Positions 24,118 through 34,242 are shown, counted from the first letter of the stretch. The stretch: DNA of 64,000 nucleotides from Hydromonas sp. (GCA_017495165.1 JAFEII010000009.1:1-64000); one strand, 5' to 3'. Translations and numbers: made by a program. The notes: generated from the sequence alone by a model not told the origin.

Positions 24118-25468
24118 GAGTTACCTCGCCAATCTCTAATGCTTTAATGTAAGGGATCGCGCCATAAAAGCCGTGAAGGTAACGTTTGCTCCAGCTTTCG
24201 CGCCCAGTGGTTCGGGGCGAAAATGCCATAAAGGAATACAGTTCGCTTTCTTGATGCGTGTTTTTATCCACAAACCAAATTTGGTCTCTTTGTAGCTTTT
24301 CGGGTGTCATAAGGTGGGTGGCGTGACTTGTAAAAATCAACTGAGCGCTTGTCTGGGCTGTGTTGAAAAGTTTAACAATGTAGTCAAGCAGCAATGGGTG
24401 TAATGACTCTTCAAGCTCATCAATCACCAATACTTTGCCTTGGCTTAATACGTCCAACACAAAGCCCGCATATTCCAGCATTTTATGTGTACCCGATGAT
24501 TCAAGGCCTAATGAAAATTGAACGGGTTGATTGTTGTTATCTAAGTGAATGCTACGGACTTTATAAAGTTTTTCATCTTTCAGTCGCTCGCGCGTTATAT
24601 TAAAAAGCTCATCTGGAATGTCAGGGTTGTCTTTTTTAAACTTACCCTCGTCAAAAACACTCTGTTCAATCTCTAAATCATGGATGGACGCATCGGCAAT
24701 GTGCATAAATTCCATAACTTCAGCCCGCTTACCTGCTAAAACGGCCTCAAAGGTGTGCCTCGCTTCGACGTCGTCATCGAAAACCAACACGTTTTTAAAC
24801 CAGTCGTAAACAGGTTTGAGTGTTTCGCTGTTTTCTAAGGCGGTCGCCTTGCTTAAAAACAGTTGTTTTGGGTTTGTGCGCATTGAAATGACGCGATAAA
24901 AACCTTCCTTTTGTTCTTGTTTTTCAAATAGCAGTTTGCCCCATGAGTATTGCTGAAGTGTGGCGAGCGGGTTGTGTTGAAATAATTCATTGCCGCTGTG
25001 TGTTTCAGTTCCATGCATGGGTTGGTTGGGTTGCGCAATGCCTCTTTCAAACAGGCGAGCTTCCCTGTTTTTCTCAGAGTGGCGATATAGCCATTCGCTA
25101 ACGAACCCCGTTTGAGTCGCTTCAAAACCATAGCGGTATCGCACGTTTTGGTGCATGAATTCGATTTCAAGTTCCACAGGTGCGTCGCGCGTACTTGAAC
25201 ACAGTAAAAACGCGTCTAAAGGTAATTTTTTATCCAGCTTATGTTCGGCGGAATCGAGAACGAGGGTTTTCATTCGCGACATGGCAACCAATAAATTGCT
25301 TTTTCCCGAAGCGTTCGCGCCAAAAATTGCCGCGCCATGTAAAAGAGAGAGGCGTCCGTCTTCTGTGTTGAATGCATGCGCCTGGTTTTTGCTGTCTTGA
25401 GAGCGCATTGAGAAAACTTGCTCCTCTTTGAATGATAAAAAGTTCTTAACGCGAAATTGGATAAGCAT
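24107..25468 (-). CDS. rloA: AAA15-family ATPase, RloA-like (defence pair with RloB)
   Basis: 453 residues, ABC/SMC-type ATPase. The N-terminus FRVKNFLSFKEEQVFSM is typical of the AAA15 group. Walker A GANASGKSN lies at residues 50-58, a signature-like LESSGTHKMLE near 325-337, Walker B VLVIDELEESLHP near 345-357, and the switch His in LIFTSHATHLM. AAGGAGAACACAG just before the ATG gives an excellent Shine-Dalgarno. It is co-transcribed and overlapping with rloB. The pair interrupts housekeeping genes between htpX and gshB, as an acquired defence cassette would. Confidence 0.85.
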   Translation of the reverse strand: MLIQFRVKNFLSFKEEQVFSMRSQDSKNQAHAFNTEDGRLSLLHGAAIFGANASGKSNLLVAMSRMKTLVLDSAEHKLDKKLPLDAFLLCSSTRDAPVELEIEFMHQNVRYRYGFEATQTGFVSEWLYRHSEKNREARLFERGIAQPNQPMHGTETHSGNELFQHNPLATLQQYSWGKLLFEKQEQKEGFYRVISMRTNPKQLFLSKATALENSETLKPVYDWFKNVLVFDDDVEARHTFEAVLAGKRAEVMEFMHIADASIHDLEIEQSVFDEGKFKKDNPDIPDELFNITRERLKDEKLYKVRSIHLDNNNQPVQFSLGLESSGTHKMLEYAGFVLDVLSQGKVLVIDELEESLHPLLLDYIVKLFNTAQTSAQLIFTSHATHLMTPEKLQRDQIWFVDKNTHQESELYSFMAFSPRTTGRESWSKRYLHGFYGAIPYIKALEIGEVTHGE

Positions 25469-25487
25469 CTGTGTTCTCCTTAATTTC

Positions 25488-25500
25488 GGATATTATATCC
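25488..25500. promoter_or_regulatory. 13-bp palindrome overlapping a TATAAT before rloAB
   Basis: GGATAT-T-ATATCC is a perfect inverted repeat with a 1-nt centre. Read on the minus strand it contains TATAAT, a consensus -10, just upstream of the rloA Shine-Dalgarno. A repressor bound here would block the promoter. No -35 at exact spacing was found, so the promoter call is moderate. Confidence 0.4.
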
Positions 25501-25711
25501 ATAAAAGCCCTTTTGATTGATGTAAAATAATGCAAAAATAAGGGCATTTGGCGGTTAGTCCTTGCTGGCAAAGTAATACTGGTGACATTTGGGCGGGCGC
25601 GAGTTGGGTTATAATTTGCGAGATTTTTTGAGCCAGTTGGCGCGGGCATGTGTTTTAGTTGCCGATTCCCGTTGTCCAACGCCTTTCCCTCTTTCTTTTA
25701 CAAAGCCCATC

Positions 25712-26656
25712 ATGAACATTCTATTTATCGCTGACCCGCTCGCCCATTTTAAAATCCACAAAGAAACCACTTACGCCATGATGCGTGCGGCGCAAAAGCG
25801 CGGGCACACGGTTTGGGCGTGCCAAGCGCGTGATTTGTATTCAAGTGAGCTGGTGCTTACATCTGCGCAGAAGATTAATTTGCTTGATGCGCCGCAAAAC
25901 GGTGTGTGGTTTGAATCGGTTGTCACGCAAGACAAAGCATTAAAGGATTTTGACGCGGTGGTGATGCGCAAAGACCCGCCGTTTGATGTCAATTATGTGA
26001 CCGATACGTGGCTGCTTGATGCCGCGGTGCGCCAAGGCGCGGTGGTGTTTAATGCGCCTACGGCGATTCGCAATCATTCTGAAAAAGTCTCGTTGCTCGA
26101 GTTCCCAGAGTTGACCGCGCCCACGTTGATTAGCTCCGACAAAAAACGCTTGCAGGCGTTTCATGCGCAATACCACGATGTGATTTTAAAGCCGCTTGAT
26201 GGCATGGGCGGTTCGGGGATTTTTCGGGTGACGGCGGACGGCATGAATCTGGGCGGTGTGATTGAGGTGTTGACCGACAACGGCGCGCGCCCGATTATGG
26301 CGCAGAAATTTTTGCCCGAAATCAGTTTGGGCGATAAGCGGATTTTGCTGATTGGCGGGCAAGTTGTGCCGTACGGTTTGGCGCGGATTCCCCAAAACGG
26401 CGAGGTGCGCGGCAATATGGCCGTGGGCGGTAAAGCGGTGGCGCAGCCGTTGTCTGCGCGTGATTTGTTTTTGGCGCAAACCCTTGCGCCGATTTTGTGG
26501 GCGCGTGGGATTTTACTCACGGGTTTGGATGTGATTGGCGATTATGTGACCGAAATCAATGTGACCAGCCCGACGGGTTTCCAAGAGATTTTTGACCAAA
26601 CGGGTTTTGATGTGGCGCAGTTGTTTATCGAAACGCTTGAACACGCGTGTGTTTGA
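25712..26656 (+). CDS. gshB: Glutathione synthetase
   Basis: 314 residues from the ATG at 25712; the frame is open further upstream but homologues begin with MNILFIADPLAHFKIHKETT as here. An ATP-grasp enzyme that joins gamma-glutamylcysteine and glycine. Signature segments are VMRKDPPFDVNY, NHSEKVSLLEF, ILKPLDGMGGSGIFR (ATP-grasp), QKFLPEISLGDKRILLIGG, RGNMAVGG and TEINVTSPTGFQEI. Length matches the bacterial GshB family. It is followed 25 bp later by a hexose-phosphate mutarotase gene. Confidence 0.97.
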   Translation: MNILFIADPLAHFKIHKETTYAMMRAAQKRGHTVWACQARDLYSSELVLTSAQKINLLDAPQNGVWFESVVTQDKALKDFDAVVMRKDPPFDVNYVTDTWLLDAAVRQGAVVFNAPTAIRNHSEKVSLLEFPELTAPTLISSDKKRLQAFHAQYHDVILKPLDGMGGSGIFRVTADGMNLGGVIEVLTDNGARPIMAQKFLPEISLGDKRILLIGGQVVPYGLARIPQNGEVRGNMAVGGKAVAQPLSARDLFLAQTLAPILWARGILLTGLDVIGDYVTEINVTSPTGFQEIFDQTGFDVAQLFIETLEHACV

Positions 26657-26681
26657 CGCATATTTAACCCACGGAGTTGTC

Positions 26682-27395
26682 ATGAACACCATTCTCGCCC
26701 AAGCCTTTGGCGGTCAAATCACCCAGACACAACTGCTCGGTTGCGAGCTGTTTTATCAGCCCGCGCAGCCAGTTGCGCCATCCACGCCGCTGCGCGCAGG
26801 CGTGCCCATCATGTTTCCGCAGTTCGCCGCCACCGGCCCGCTCACCAAACATGGTTTTGTGCGCACGGCCGATTGGCAGGTTTTTTCTGTGTTGGCCGAC
26901 TGCGTGTCGACCAGTTTGCTGCTTACCGAGCAGCCTGATTGGCCGTATCGCGCCCAGCTCAATATGGACGCGCACATTGAGGATGACCGCCTTGAGATTT
27001 TTTTTGAGGTGCGCAATGTCTGCGCGCAATCATTTACGTGGACGGGCGGCTTGCATCCGTATTTTTTGGTGGGCGACGTGACAAAAACCCATGTAAACGG
27101 CTTGATGGATGCGCCGCTGTATTTGTCTGAACACGGCTTGGCGCAGCATGATTTTGAAACCCATTACCCCGCCACAGGCGCGCTTGAGCTGCATTCACCC
27201 AAGTTGCAGCTCAAACTAGAGCAAACAGGGTTTGACCATTGGATGGTTTGGAATGCGGGCGGCGCGCACCAATTAACCGATATCCCGCACGACGATTGGC
27301 GCCAGTTTTTGTGCGTTGAGCCGATTTGTTTGACCCCGCAAGTATTGCAGCCAGATGAGTTGTGGACAGGCTCATTTAAAATCACCTTGATTTAA
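26682..27395 (+). CDS. D-hexose-6-phosphate mutarotase (YeaD-like, aldose 1-epimerase fold)
   Basis: 237 residues from the ATG at 26682, with an in-frame upstream extension rejected because it lies inside gshB. The galactose-mutarotase fold is shown by [22 protein letters not shown] near the N-terminus, [14 protein letters not shown] with a catalytic-type His, [22 protein letters not shown], and the terminal [19 protein letters not shown], which are typical of YeaD-like enzymes that interconvert alpha and beta glucose-6-phosphate. It sits between gshB and pyrC. Confidence 0.88.
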   Translation: MNTILAQAFGGQITQTQLLGCELFYQPAQPVAPSTPLRAGVPIMFPQFAATGPLTKHGFVRTADWQVFSVLADCVSTSLLLTEQPDWPYRAQLNMDAHIEDDRLEIFFEVRNVCAQSFTWTGGLHPYFLVGDVTKTHVNGLMDAPLYLSEHGLAQHDFETHYPATGALELHSPKLQLKLEQTGFDHWMVWNAGGAHQLTDIPHDDWRQFLCVEPICLTPQVLQPDELWTGSFKITLI

Positions 27396-27447
27396 TCGAA
27401 GCAAAAAAATTTTCACGTGTAACGCGCCACCCAAAATAGGAAGCCCC

Positions 27448-28491
27448 ATGCCACAAACCATTGAACTCATCATGCCAGACGACTTTCATGTGCACTTGCG
27501 TGATGGCGCTGCGCTGCAATTTACCGTGCCAGACGTGGCGCGCCAGTTTGGCCGCGCACTGATTATGCCCAATCTCAAACCGCCCGTTACCAGCGCGGCG
27601 CTTGCGCTGAGTTACGCCGAACGGATTGGCGCCGCGATTCCGCCAGAGTCAATTTTTACGCCGCTCATGACGCTGTATTTGACCAATAAAACCTCGATGG
27701 GCGACGTGCGCAACGCCTTTGATGCAGGGATTAAAGGCTTTAAACTCTACCCCGCAGGCGCAACCACCAACTCGGATGACGGCGTGACCCGTTTGGATTT
27801 GTGTGACCCCGCCTTGAGCATGATGGCCGAATTGGGCATGCCGCTTTTGGTGCATGGCGAAGTCACCGATGCCGCCGTGGATATTTTTGACCGTGAAGCC
27901 GTGTTTATTCAAACCGTCTTAATCCCGCTGCGCGCACGCCATCCCGCCTTAAAAATCGTGCTCGAACACATCACCACCAAAGCGGCGGCAGATTACGTGC
28001 AAAGCGCACCCGAAGGGATTGTGGCCACCATTACCGCGCACCATTTGCTCTACAACCGCAGCGCCATGTTGGTGGGCGGGATTCGGCCGCATTATTATTG
28101 CTTGCCGATTTTAAAGCGCGAAAGCCACCGCGCCGCGTTGCTGCAAGCGGCCACATCAGGCAGCCCACGTTTTTTCTTGGGCACAGACAGTGCACCGCAC
28201 GCGCAAGACGCAAAAGAAGCCGCTTGCGGCTGCGCGGGCTGTTACACCGCATCGCACGCGCTCGAGTTGTACGCCACCGCGTTTGAGCAAGCGGGCGCGC
28301 TGGACAAACTCGAAGGCTTTGCCAGCGTATTTGGCGCGCAATTTTATGGTTTGCCGCTCAATACGCAAAAAATCCGTTTGGTCAAAGAATCATGGCAAAT
28401 GCCCGCCGAGCTTGCATTTGTCGGCACACAAAAACTCATTCCACTCAACGCAGGCGAAACCATTGCGTGGCGCTTTGATGGCGTGATTTAA
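27448..28491 (+). CDS. pyrC: Dihydroorotase, PyrC class
   Basis: 347 residues. It catalyses the reversible cyclisation of carbamoyl-aspartate to dihydroorotate in pyrimidine synthesis. Metal ligands His14 and His16 are in [10 protein letters not shown]. The carboxylated lysine is in [19 protein letters not shown], further histidines in LVHGEV and VLEHITTK, and the catalytic Asp in [16 protein letters not shown]. The insert [10 protein letters not shown] is typical of the class II (E. coli-like) enzymes. AGGAAGCC precedes the ATG. Confidence 0.97.
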   Translation: MPQTIELIMPDDFHVHLRDGAALQFTVPDVARQFGRALIMPNLKPPVTSAALALSYAERIGAAIPPESIFTPLMTLYLTNKTSMGDVRNAFDAGIKGFKLYPAGATTNSDDGVTRLDLCDPALSMMAELGMPLLVHGEVTDAAVDIFDREAVFIQTVLIPLRARHPALKIVLEHITTKAAADYVQSAPEGIVATITAHHLLYNRSAMLVGGIRPHYYCLPILKRESHRAALLQAATSGSPRFFLGTDSAPHAQDAKEAACGCAGCYTASHALELYATAFEQAGALDKLEGFASVFGAQFYGLPLNTQKIRLVKESWQMPAELAFVGTQKLIPLNAGETIAWRFDGVI

Positions 28492-28587
28492 ATTTGAGTC
28501 ACATCAACCCAGCCGCGCCCGAAGCCATCATTTTTCAAGCGAAAAACGGTGGCTTTGCGTATGAAACCGCTATAAAAAACGACAACC

Positions 28588-29424
28588 ATGCCTTGTTTGC
28601 CCCAATCCGAACAGCTCCTTATTAACTGGCAAGCGCCGTGGCTCGCGCATTTGCCGCACGTCATGCCAAACATTGCGCACGCCGATGATTTAATTGGCGC
28701 CCTGAATCAGCAAGTCAGCACCCACACAAGCGGCAGCGGCAAGCCCTTGCATTTTATTGCACAGGCCAGCTTGCCCGCGCAAACCGCCTATGAATCGCAC
28801 ATTTTTAATACAGGTGGTGTGCCAACGCGGCTCAATTTGCATGATTTTTTTAATGCCGCCATTTGGTTCACGTTCCCCAAAACCAAAGCCACACTCAATG
28901 CACGCCAAGCGCAACAAATTCAAACCGCAGGCGTGCAGCACGCACGCGGCATGGCGCGGGATGCCTTGACGCTGTTTGACGAAAATGCCGCCATTTTGGT
29001 CACAAGCAATCCAAGTATCGCCGATGCGCTGCGCAATTTTGATTGGCACAACACGCTCATCGCGCCGCGAGCGCAGTGGGACAACCCGCACCAACCCAGC
29101 GCCCATGCGCAAGCCGCGCTCTACCCGTTTGGGCATGCCTTACTCGAAAAACTCACCGCGCCGCGCAAAGCCATGTGCGCGCACACATGGATTTTGCACG
29201 TCCCAAGCGAATGGTTTGCGCGCACGTTGTTTGAGCGCTTGGCCGATATTGACCTGCGCTTGTCCGCCCAGCTCAAAGACGCACAGCTCAACCCGCGCGA
29301 CTTTTGTCCGCTGCCCGTATTGGGCGTGCCGCACTATTGCGCAGACAATGTGGATGAAACCTTTTACAATGACGCGCGCGTCTTTCGCGCAGGGCGCACC
29401 CGTTTACTCAACCCCATTTCATAA
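28588..29424 (+). CDS. DUF3025 domain protein
   Basis: 278 residues, cytoplasmic, no signal peptide. The segments [56 protein letters not shown] and [10 protein letters not shown] place it in the DUF3025 family, which is widespread in Beta- and Gammaproteobacteria and has no established function. An in-frame stop lies 13-15 nt upstream of the ATG, fixing the start. It lies between pyrC and argJ. Long open frames that overlap it in other frames are compositional artefacts. Confidence 0.85.
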   Translation: MPCLPQSEQLLINWQAPWLAHLPHVMPNIAHADDLIGALNQQVSTHTSGSGKPLHFIAQASLPAQTAYESHIFNTGGVPTRLNLHDFFNAAIWFTFPKTKATLNARQAQQIQTAGVQHARGMARDALTLFDENAAILVTSNPSIADALRNFDWHNTLIAPRAQWDNPHQPSAHAQAALYPFGHALLEKLTAPRKAMCAHTWILHVPSEWFARTLFERLADIDLRLSAQLKDAQLNPRDFCPLPVLGVPHYCADNVDETFYNDARVFRAGRTRLLNPIS

Positions 29425-29432
29425 GGTACCTC

Positions 29433-30656
29433 ATGGCAGTCAACTTCCCGCAAATCACAGCAGACCAACTTCACCCCGTCGCAGGCGTGCGCTTGGGTTT
29501 TGCCCAAGCAGGGATTCGCCGCGCGGACAAAAAAGACCTGCTGGTGATTGCGCTGGACGAAGGCAGCACTGTGGCAGGCGTATTTACCACCAACGCCTTT
29601 TGCGCCGCGCCCGTCACCATTTGCCAAAACCATCTGGCCGCCAATCAAGGCATTCGCGCCTTGGTGGTCAACACAGGTTGCGCCAACGCAGGCACAGGTG
29701 CATTGGGCATGGAAAACGCCCAATTAACCTGCCGCACATTGGCCGCTCAAATGGGGCTGCAAGCCACGCAAATTTTGCCATTTTCAACGGGCGTGATTTT
29801 AGAACACCTGCCCATGGACAAATTATTGGCAGGCCTTGCGCCCGCCATTGAGAATTTAACCGCACACAACTGGTACAACGCCGCGCAAGCGATTATGACC
29901 ACCGACACTCTGCCAAAAGCCGCCTCGCGCCAAATCAACATCCACGGCCAAACCATCACGCTCACAGGAATTTCAAAAGGCGCAGGCATGATAAAACCCA
30001 ATATGGCCACTATGCTCGGCTACATCGCCACCGACATTGGCATCAGTCAAACAGATTTAACCGAACTCACCAAAACCATCGCCGACCAGTCATTTAACTG
30101 CATCAGCATCGACGGCGACACCTCCACCAACGACTCATTCATCATCATGGCCACAGGCAAAAGCGGCTTGCAGGTGCAAAAAGGCACGCCTGAATTTGCG
30201 CAATTTGCCGCCGCCCTACAAAGCATTGCCACCGAATTGGCGCAGCTCATCGTGCGCGACGGCGAAGGCGCCACCAAATTTATGAGCATCGTGGTTGAGC
30301 AAGCCGCAAACTTAACCGAAGCCAAACAAATCGCCTACAGCATCGCGCACTCGCCCCTAGTCAAAACCGCCTTTTTCGCCAGCGACCCAAACCTAGGGCG
30401 CATCCTCGCAGCCATCGGCTACGCAGGCGTACAGGGCCTAGACGTGGCCGCACTTGACCTGTATTTAGACAACGTACACGTCGCCACGCAGGGCGGGCGC
30501 CACCCAGACTACACCGAAGCCCAAGGCCAAACCGTCATGAACCAAGCCGAAATCACCGTGCGCGTGGTGCTGCATCGCGGCACCACCAATGCCACCGTCT
30601 GGACGTGCGACTTGTCACATGAATACGTGAGCATCAATGCGGATTATCGGAGTTGA
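29433..30656 (+). CDS. argJ: Bifunctional glutamate N-acetyltransferase / ornithine acetyltransferase
   Basis: 407 residues. ArgJ transfers the acetyl group from acetylornithine to glutamate, closing the cyclic arginine pathway. The self-cleavage site [14 protein letters not shown] is intact, with nucleophile Thr193. Upstream are [11 protein letters not shown] and [12 protein letters not shown]; downstream are [21 protein letters not shown] and [15 protein letters not shown]. The precursor is expected to cleave into alpha and beta chains between Ala192 and Thr193. It starts 9 bp after the DUF3025 gene. Confidence 0.97.
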   Translation: MAVNFPQITADQLHPVAGVRLGFAQAGIRRADKKDLLVIALDEGSTVAGVFTTNAFCAAPVTICQNHLAANQGIRALVVNTGCANAGTGALGMENAQLTCRTLAAQMGLQATQILPFSTGVILEHLPMDKLLAGLAPAIENLTAHNWYNAAQAIMTTDTLPKAASRQINIHGQTITLTGISKGAGMIKPNMATMLGYIATDIGISQTDLTELTKTIADQSFNCISIDGDTSTNDSFIIMATGKSGLQVQKGTPEFAQFAAALQSIATELAQLIVRDGEGATKFMSIVVEQAANLTEAKQIAYSIAHSPLVKTAFFASDPNLGRILAAIGYAGVQGLDVAALDLYLDNVHVATQGGRHPDYTEAQGQTVMNQAEITVRVVLHRGTTNATVWTCDLSHEYVSINADYRS

Positions 30657-30910
30657 ACTCGGCTCGATTCGATTGATGGGGTCTGGCATCGCCGCAGTCT
30701 GGGTCGCAACCTGACTTCATGGGGGTTCTAGAAATCCAAACAATTATTTATTTGTTTATTTGTTTATTTTTGTCGCATTTTGCCCCAAACGCCGGAATGA
30801 CCGCACTTTGAATTTTTAGAGGTCTCCTTAACCCATTTTTGATTGCACTCAACCATGAAGTCACTGTATTTAAGTCAAACCCAAAATTTTATTTTTATCG
30901 TGGTGGTCGC

Positions 30911-31372
30911 GTGACCGCCCCCGTCACCCACGTCGCCGTTGGCGTGTTGTGTAACAGCGCGGGCGAAGTGTTGTTTTCGCAGCGCCCAGCGGGCAAGCCC
31001 ATGGCTGGGTTTTGGGAGTTTGCGGGCGGTAAACTCGAGGCGGGCGAATCCGTGCATCAGGCCTTGGCGCGTGAGCTGCAGGAAGAATTGGGGATTGAGA
31101 TTGGCGCATCGGTTTTTTGGCGCACGGTTGAACACGTGTATCCGCACGCGCACGTGCAGCTGCATTTTCAACTCGTACATGAATGGCACGGCACGCCGCA
31201 CGGCCGTGAAGCCCAAGCGCTGCATTGGCAACGCTTGGTTTTTGATGCGCAGAACAATTTAATTGCGCCGCACACGCAGCCGATTTTGCCCGCCACCATT
31301 CCATTGCTGCGTGATTTGGCCGCAGCTGTATCGGGCGCGTCATTGCCAAAACGAACATCAGCGGCATTTTAA
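30911..31372 (+). CDS. mutT: NUDIX hydrolase, MutT-like
   Basis: 153 residues from a GTG at 30911. The frame extends upstream to a TTG at 30839, but the protein from VTAPVTHVAVGVL matches the usual MutT beginning. The Nudix box GGKLEAGESVHQALARELQEELGI is complete (GX5EX7REUXEEXGU), preceded by QRPAGKPMAGFWEF. Such proteins hydrolyse 8-oxo-dGTP and prevent A-to-C transversions. The 250-bp gap between argJ and this gene contains a TTTATTTG-rich stretch (30742-30770) and nothing else recognised. A strong terminator lies about 105 bp downstream. Confidence 0.87.
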   Translation: MTAPVTHVAVGVLCNSAGEVLFSQRPAGKPMAGFWEFAGGKLEAGESVHQALARELQEELGIEIGASVFWRTVEHVYPHAHVQLHFQLVHEWHGTPHGREAQALHWQRLVFDAQNNLIAPHTQPILPATIPLLRDLAAAVSGASLPKRTSAAF

Positions 31373-31477
31373 AAATCAACGCGCCGTCATTCCCGCGCAG
31401 GCAGTCGTTTGGCGCAGATGCGACGCATTCGACACGCAACGACTCTTGCAAAGCATTTGAGTTGTTAAATGAACCAC

Positions 31478-31502
31478 AAAAAGCACCAGTAAGGTGCTTT
31501 TT
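31478..31502 (+). terminator. Intrinsic terminator downstream of the NUDIX gene
   Basis: A perfect stem AAAAAGCACC / GGTGCTTTTT around a 5-nt loop, with the T-run in the 3' arm. It separates the argJ-NUDIX unit from ggt. Confidence 0.88.
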
Positions 31503-31581
31503 ATTTGCGCCAATCTCTGTTAATGTTGCGGGCTTAAGCAAAGCGCTTAATTGTTAACCCGATTATAAAACTGGAGCACAC

Positions 31582-33339
31582 ATGAAAACCCCACGCATTT
31601 TATTTAAAGCCGCCATCTTAAGCGCGGCGATTTTTGGCACACAGCACGCGTTGGCGCAAGACGCCAACCCAGAGTTGTCCAGCGGTTTGGCAAAATCAAG
31701 CGCATCGGTTGCCAGCACCAAATTCATGGCGGCCACCGCCAACCCGCACGCAACCGACGCCGCTTATGAAATCCTCAAAAAAGGCGGCTCAGCGGTCGAT
31801 GCCGCAATTGCAGCGCAAGCGGTGTTGGGATTAACCGAGCCGCAATCATCAGGTTTGGCGGGCGGCGCGTTTATGCTCAGTTTTGATGGCAAAAAAGTCA
31901 CCAATTATGACGGACGTGAAACCGCGCCAAAAGCGGTGGATGAGCATTTGTTCCAAACCAGTACGGGCGCGGAACAGGCGTTTTATGATGGCGTGTTGAG
32001 CGGGCGTTCTGTTGGTACGCCGGGTGTGGTGGCGATGTTGGCGCTTGCACACAAACGTGAGGGCAAGTTGCCGTGGCGTGATTTATTTGCCCCAGCCATT
32101 CGTTTGGCCACAGACGGCTTTGCGCTTTCACCACGTCTAAATACCTTGCTTACAGGCGAAAAATACCTCAATCAAGACGCGGCCGCCCGTGCGTATTTTT
32201 ACCAAGAAGATGGCAAAACGCCCAAGGCAATCGGCACGATTCTCAAAAACCCCGACTACGCGCAAGTGCTTAAAACCGTGGCGGCACGCGGCGCGGATGG
32301 TTTTTATAAAACCGATATTGCCCGCGCCATTGTGGACAAAGTCAACCAGCATCCAACTTCACCAGGCAAATTAAGCATGAGCGACATGGCAAGCTACCGC
32401 GCCAAAGCGCGTGAAGCAACTTGCGGCACGTATCGCGGCCATACGATTTGTGGTGCAGCCGCACCAAGCTCAGGCGGTGTGGCGGTGCTGCAGATTTTGG
32501 GCATGCTGGAACGCTTTGATTTAAAGTCGCTCAAGCCGACCTCCGCGCAAGCGATTCACCTGTATTCAGAAGCGGGCAGCTACGCCTTTGCCGATCGCGG
32601 CATGTATTTGGCCGATCCTGATTTTGTACAAGTACCAACCCAAGCGCTGCTGGACAAATCGTACCTCGCGCAGCGCTCAGCGCTCATCAGCACGGACAAA
32701 ACCGTGGCAGGCAAAGCAGCCGCAGGCGTGCCAGCGGTCATGCAAAAAGTTGCGCGCTTGGATTTGGGCTCGCCCGAGCGCAATTCCACCTCGCACATCG
32801 CAATTGTTGATGCGCAAGGCCACGCGGTCTCAATGACCACCTCGATTGAAGACCAATTCGGCAGCCGTCAAATGGTCAAAGGCATGTTGCTCAACAACCA
32901 ACTCACCGATTTTTCATTTAGCCCAACCAACAAAGACGGCTCGGCCGTGGCCAACCGCGTGCAAGCAGGCAAACGCCCGCGCTCAGCCATGGCGCCCGTG
33001 TTGGTATTTGATCCCAGCGGCAAACTCGAAATGGTGGTTGGCTCACCGGGCGGTTCGCGCATCATCAATTACGTGGCGCAAACCTTGGTGAATTTGATTG
33101 ATTGGAATATGGATCCGCAAGCCGCCGTCAACGCCCCGCATTACGGCAGCCGCAACAATGGCAAAACCGAGCTCGAAAAAGGGCGCGGCTTAGAAGCGGT
33201 GGTAGCAGAACTCAAAGCGCTGGGGCATGACGCCGTTGAGGGCGAAACCACCAGCGGCTTGTCCGCGATTGTGGTCACACCAAAAGGTTATTTGGGCGGC
33301 GCAGATGCGCGGCGCGAAGGCACGGTAAAAGGCGATTGA
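31582..33339 (+). CDS. ggt: Gamma-glutamyltransferase
   Basis: 585 residues with signal peptide ending TQHALAQ, hence periplasmic. It hydrolyses or transfers the gamma-glutamyl group of glutathione. The N-terminal domain includes GGSAVDAAIAAQAVLGLTEPQSSGLAGGAF and YDGRETAP. The autoprocessing site lies in RNSTSHIAIVDAQGHAVSMT, with Thr403 as the predicted nucleophile of the small subunit, followed by the substrate loop SPGGSRIINYV. Length and motifs are complete. It stands alone between two terminator or non-coding regions. Confidence 0.95.
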   Translation: MKTPRILFKAAILSAAIFGTQHALAQDANPELSSGLAKSSASVASTKFMAATANPHATDAAYEILKKGGSAVDAAIAAQAVLGLTEPQSSGLAGGAFMLSFDGKKVTNYDGRETAPKAVDEHLFQTSTGAEQAFYDGVLSGRSVGTPGVVAMLALAHKREGKLPWRDLFAPAIRLATDGFALSPRLNTLLTGEKYLNQDAAARAYFYQEDGKTPKAIGTILKNPDYAQVLKTVAARGADGFYKTDIARAIVDKVNQHPTSPGKLSMSDMASYRAKAREATCGTYRGHTICGAAAPSSGGVAVLQILGMLERFDLKSLKPTSAQAIHLYSEAGSYAFADRGMYLADPDFVQVPTQALLDKSYLAQRSALISTDKTVAGKAAAGVPAVMQKVARLDLGSPERNSTSHIAIVDAQGHAVSMTTSIEDQFGSRQMVKGMLLNNQLTDFSFSPTNKDGSAVANRVQAGKRPRSAMAPVLVFDPSGKLEMVVGSPGGSRIINYVAQTLVNLIDWNMDPQAAVNAPHYGSRNNGKTELEKGRGLEAVVAELKALGHDAVEGETTSGLSAIVVTPKGYLGGADARREGTVKGD

Positions 33340-33401
33340 GAAAGTGTGTTGATGCCGCCAAATCAATTGGCCTAACGTGATGATGGCGGGTTATTTCGCT
33401 T

Positions 33402-33754
33402 TTGATAGAACTTAAGGCCATTGTCAAGCGTGAGCGCGAAAAAGGCATCACGTTGTCTACTTTGGGCTTTGGCTCAGGTGCAACTACAACGACGCGCTGA
33501 TGGAGTCAATCACCGATGTGGCAACGCAACAGCAGCTACATTGACTCGGTACGCGAGGCCGATAAAGTGCTGGGCGACGAAGTAGGCGCAAACCTAATTC
33601 CCGTGGCCAAAAACTGCGCAACAATTCCGCCGTATCAAATACCACTTGGTCAAGCGTTGCCGCTTGGGCAAAGGCGGGTAAAGGCAATGACGACAAAGGC
33701 TATCGCGCCGAATTTGTACGCATGGTGAATGATGCGGCGCGATTGAGTAAGTAA
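33402..33754 (+). pseudogene. Decayed remnant of a YfbK-type von Willebrand factor A (vWA) protein
   Basis: No intact frame exists, but three frames in order encode recognisable pieces of the C-terminal part of vWA proteins like YfbK. They are IELKAIVKREREKGITLSTLG (33405 on), then YNDALMESITDV, then SSYIDSVREADKVLGDEVGA, and finally AKAGKGNDDKGYRAEFVRMV ending at TAA 33752. Frameshifts and deletions separate them, and the vWA core upstream is missing. It is therefore a degraded gene fragment just upstream of the tRNA cluster, possibly left by a deletion next to ggt. Confidence 0.75.
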
Positions 33755-33802
33755 ATGCGGGCGCTTGCTTGAAGTGAAACAGCACAAATGTTAAAAATTG
33801 TG

Positions 33803-33831
33803 TTGACGAATTTAAAAAAGCCCCCTATAAT
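33803..33831 (+). promoter_or_regulatory. Strong sigma-70 promoter of the tRNA cluster
   Basis: TTGACG (33803-33808), 17-nt spacer, TATAAT (33826-33831), about 18 nt before the first tRNA. This near-consensus promoter fits a stable RNA operon. Confidence 0.85.
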
Positions 33832-33848
33832 ATCGTCTGTATCTAATT

Positions 33849-33924
<76 letters not shown>

Positions 33925-33938
33925 AGAATCAATTAGAT

Positions 33939-34012
33939 GGCGGGGTGGCAGAGTGGTCATGCAACGGCCTGCAAAGCCGTCTACGCCGGTTCGATTCCGG
34001 CCTTCGCCTCCA
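33939..34012 (+). tRNA. tRNA-Cys (GCA)
   Basis: 74 nt with encoded CCA. The anticodon loop CCTGCAAAG gives anticodon GCA; the T-arm GGTTCGATTCC is normal. The acceptor stem GGCGGGG/CTTCGCC includes two G-U pairs. Confidence 0.95.
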
Positions 34013-34025
34013 TGTTTTTAGATTT

Positions 34026-34119
34026 GCCCGGGTGGTGAAACTGGTAGACACAGCGGACTTAAAATCCGCCGCTTACCTGAATAAGGGGCGTGCCGGTTCG
34101 ATTCCGGCCCCGGGCACCA
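34026..34119 (+). tRNA. tRNA-Leu (TAA)
   Basis: 94 nt with encoded CCA and the long variable arm of class II tRNAs. The acceptor stem GCCCGGG pairs with CCCGGGC. The anticodon loop CTTAAAA gives TAA, reading UUA and UUG. Confidence 0.95.
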
Positions 34120-34132
34120 AAGTTTGACCAAT

Positions 34133-34208
<76 letters not shown>

Positions 34209-34212
34209 AATT

Positions 34213-34242
34213 AAAAAACCAACGTCATGTTGGTTTTTTTTT
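34213..34242 (+). terminator. Intrinsic terminator of the tRNA cluster
   Basis: AAAAAACCAAC-GTCAT-GTTGGTTTTTTTTT: an 11-bp perfect stem with a long T-run. Confidence 0.92.

Noticed and set aside
28976-29851. 291-codon plus-strand frame spanning the DUF3025 to argJ junction
   Set aside because: It overlaps two genes with clear family signatures in other frames, and its product is Arg/Pro/Ser-rich and low-complexity.
30924-31541. 205-codon minus-strand frame opposite the NUDIX gene
   Set aside because: The plus-strand frame contains a full Nudix box, and the minus product has no motif and runs across a terminator hairpin.
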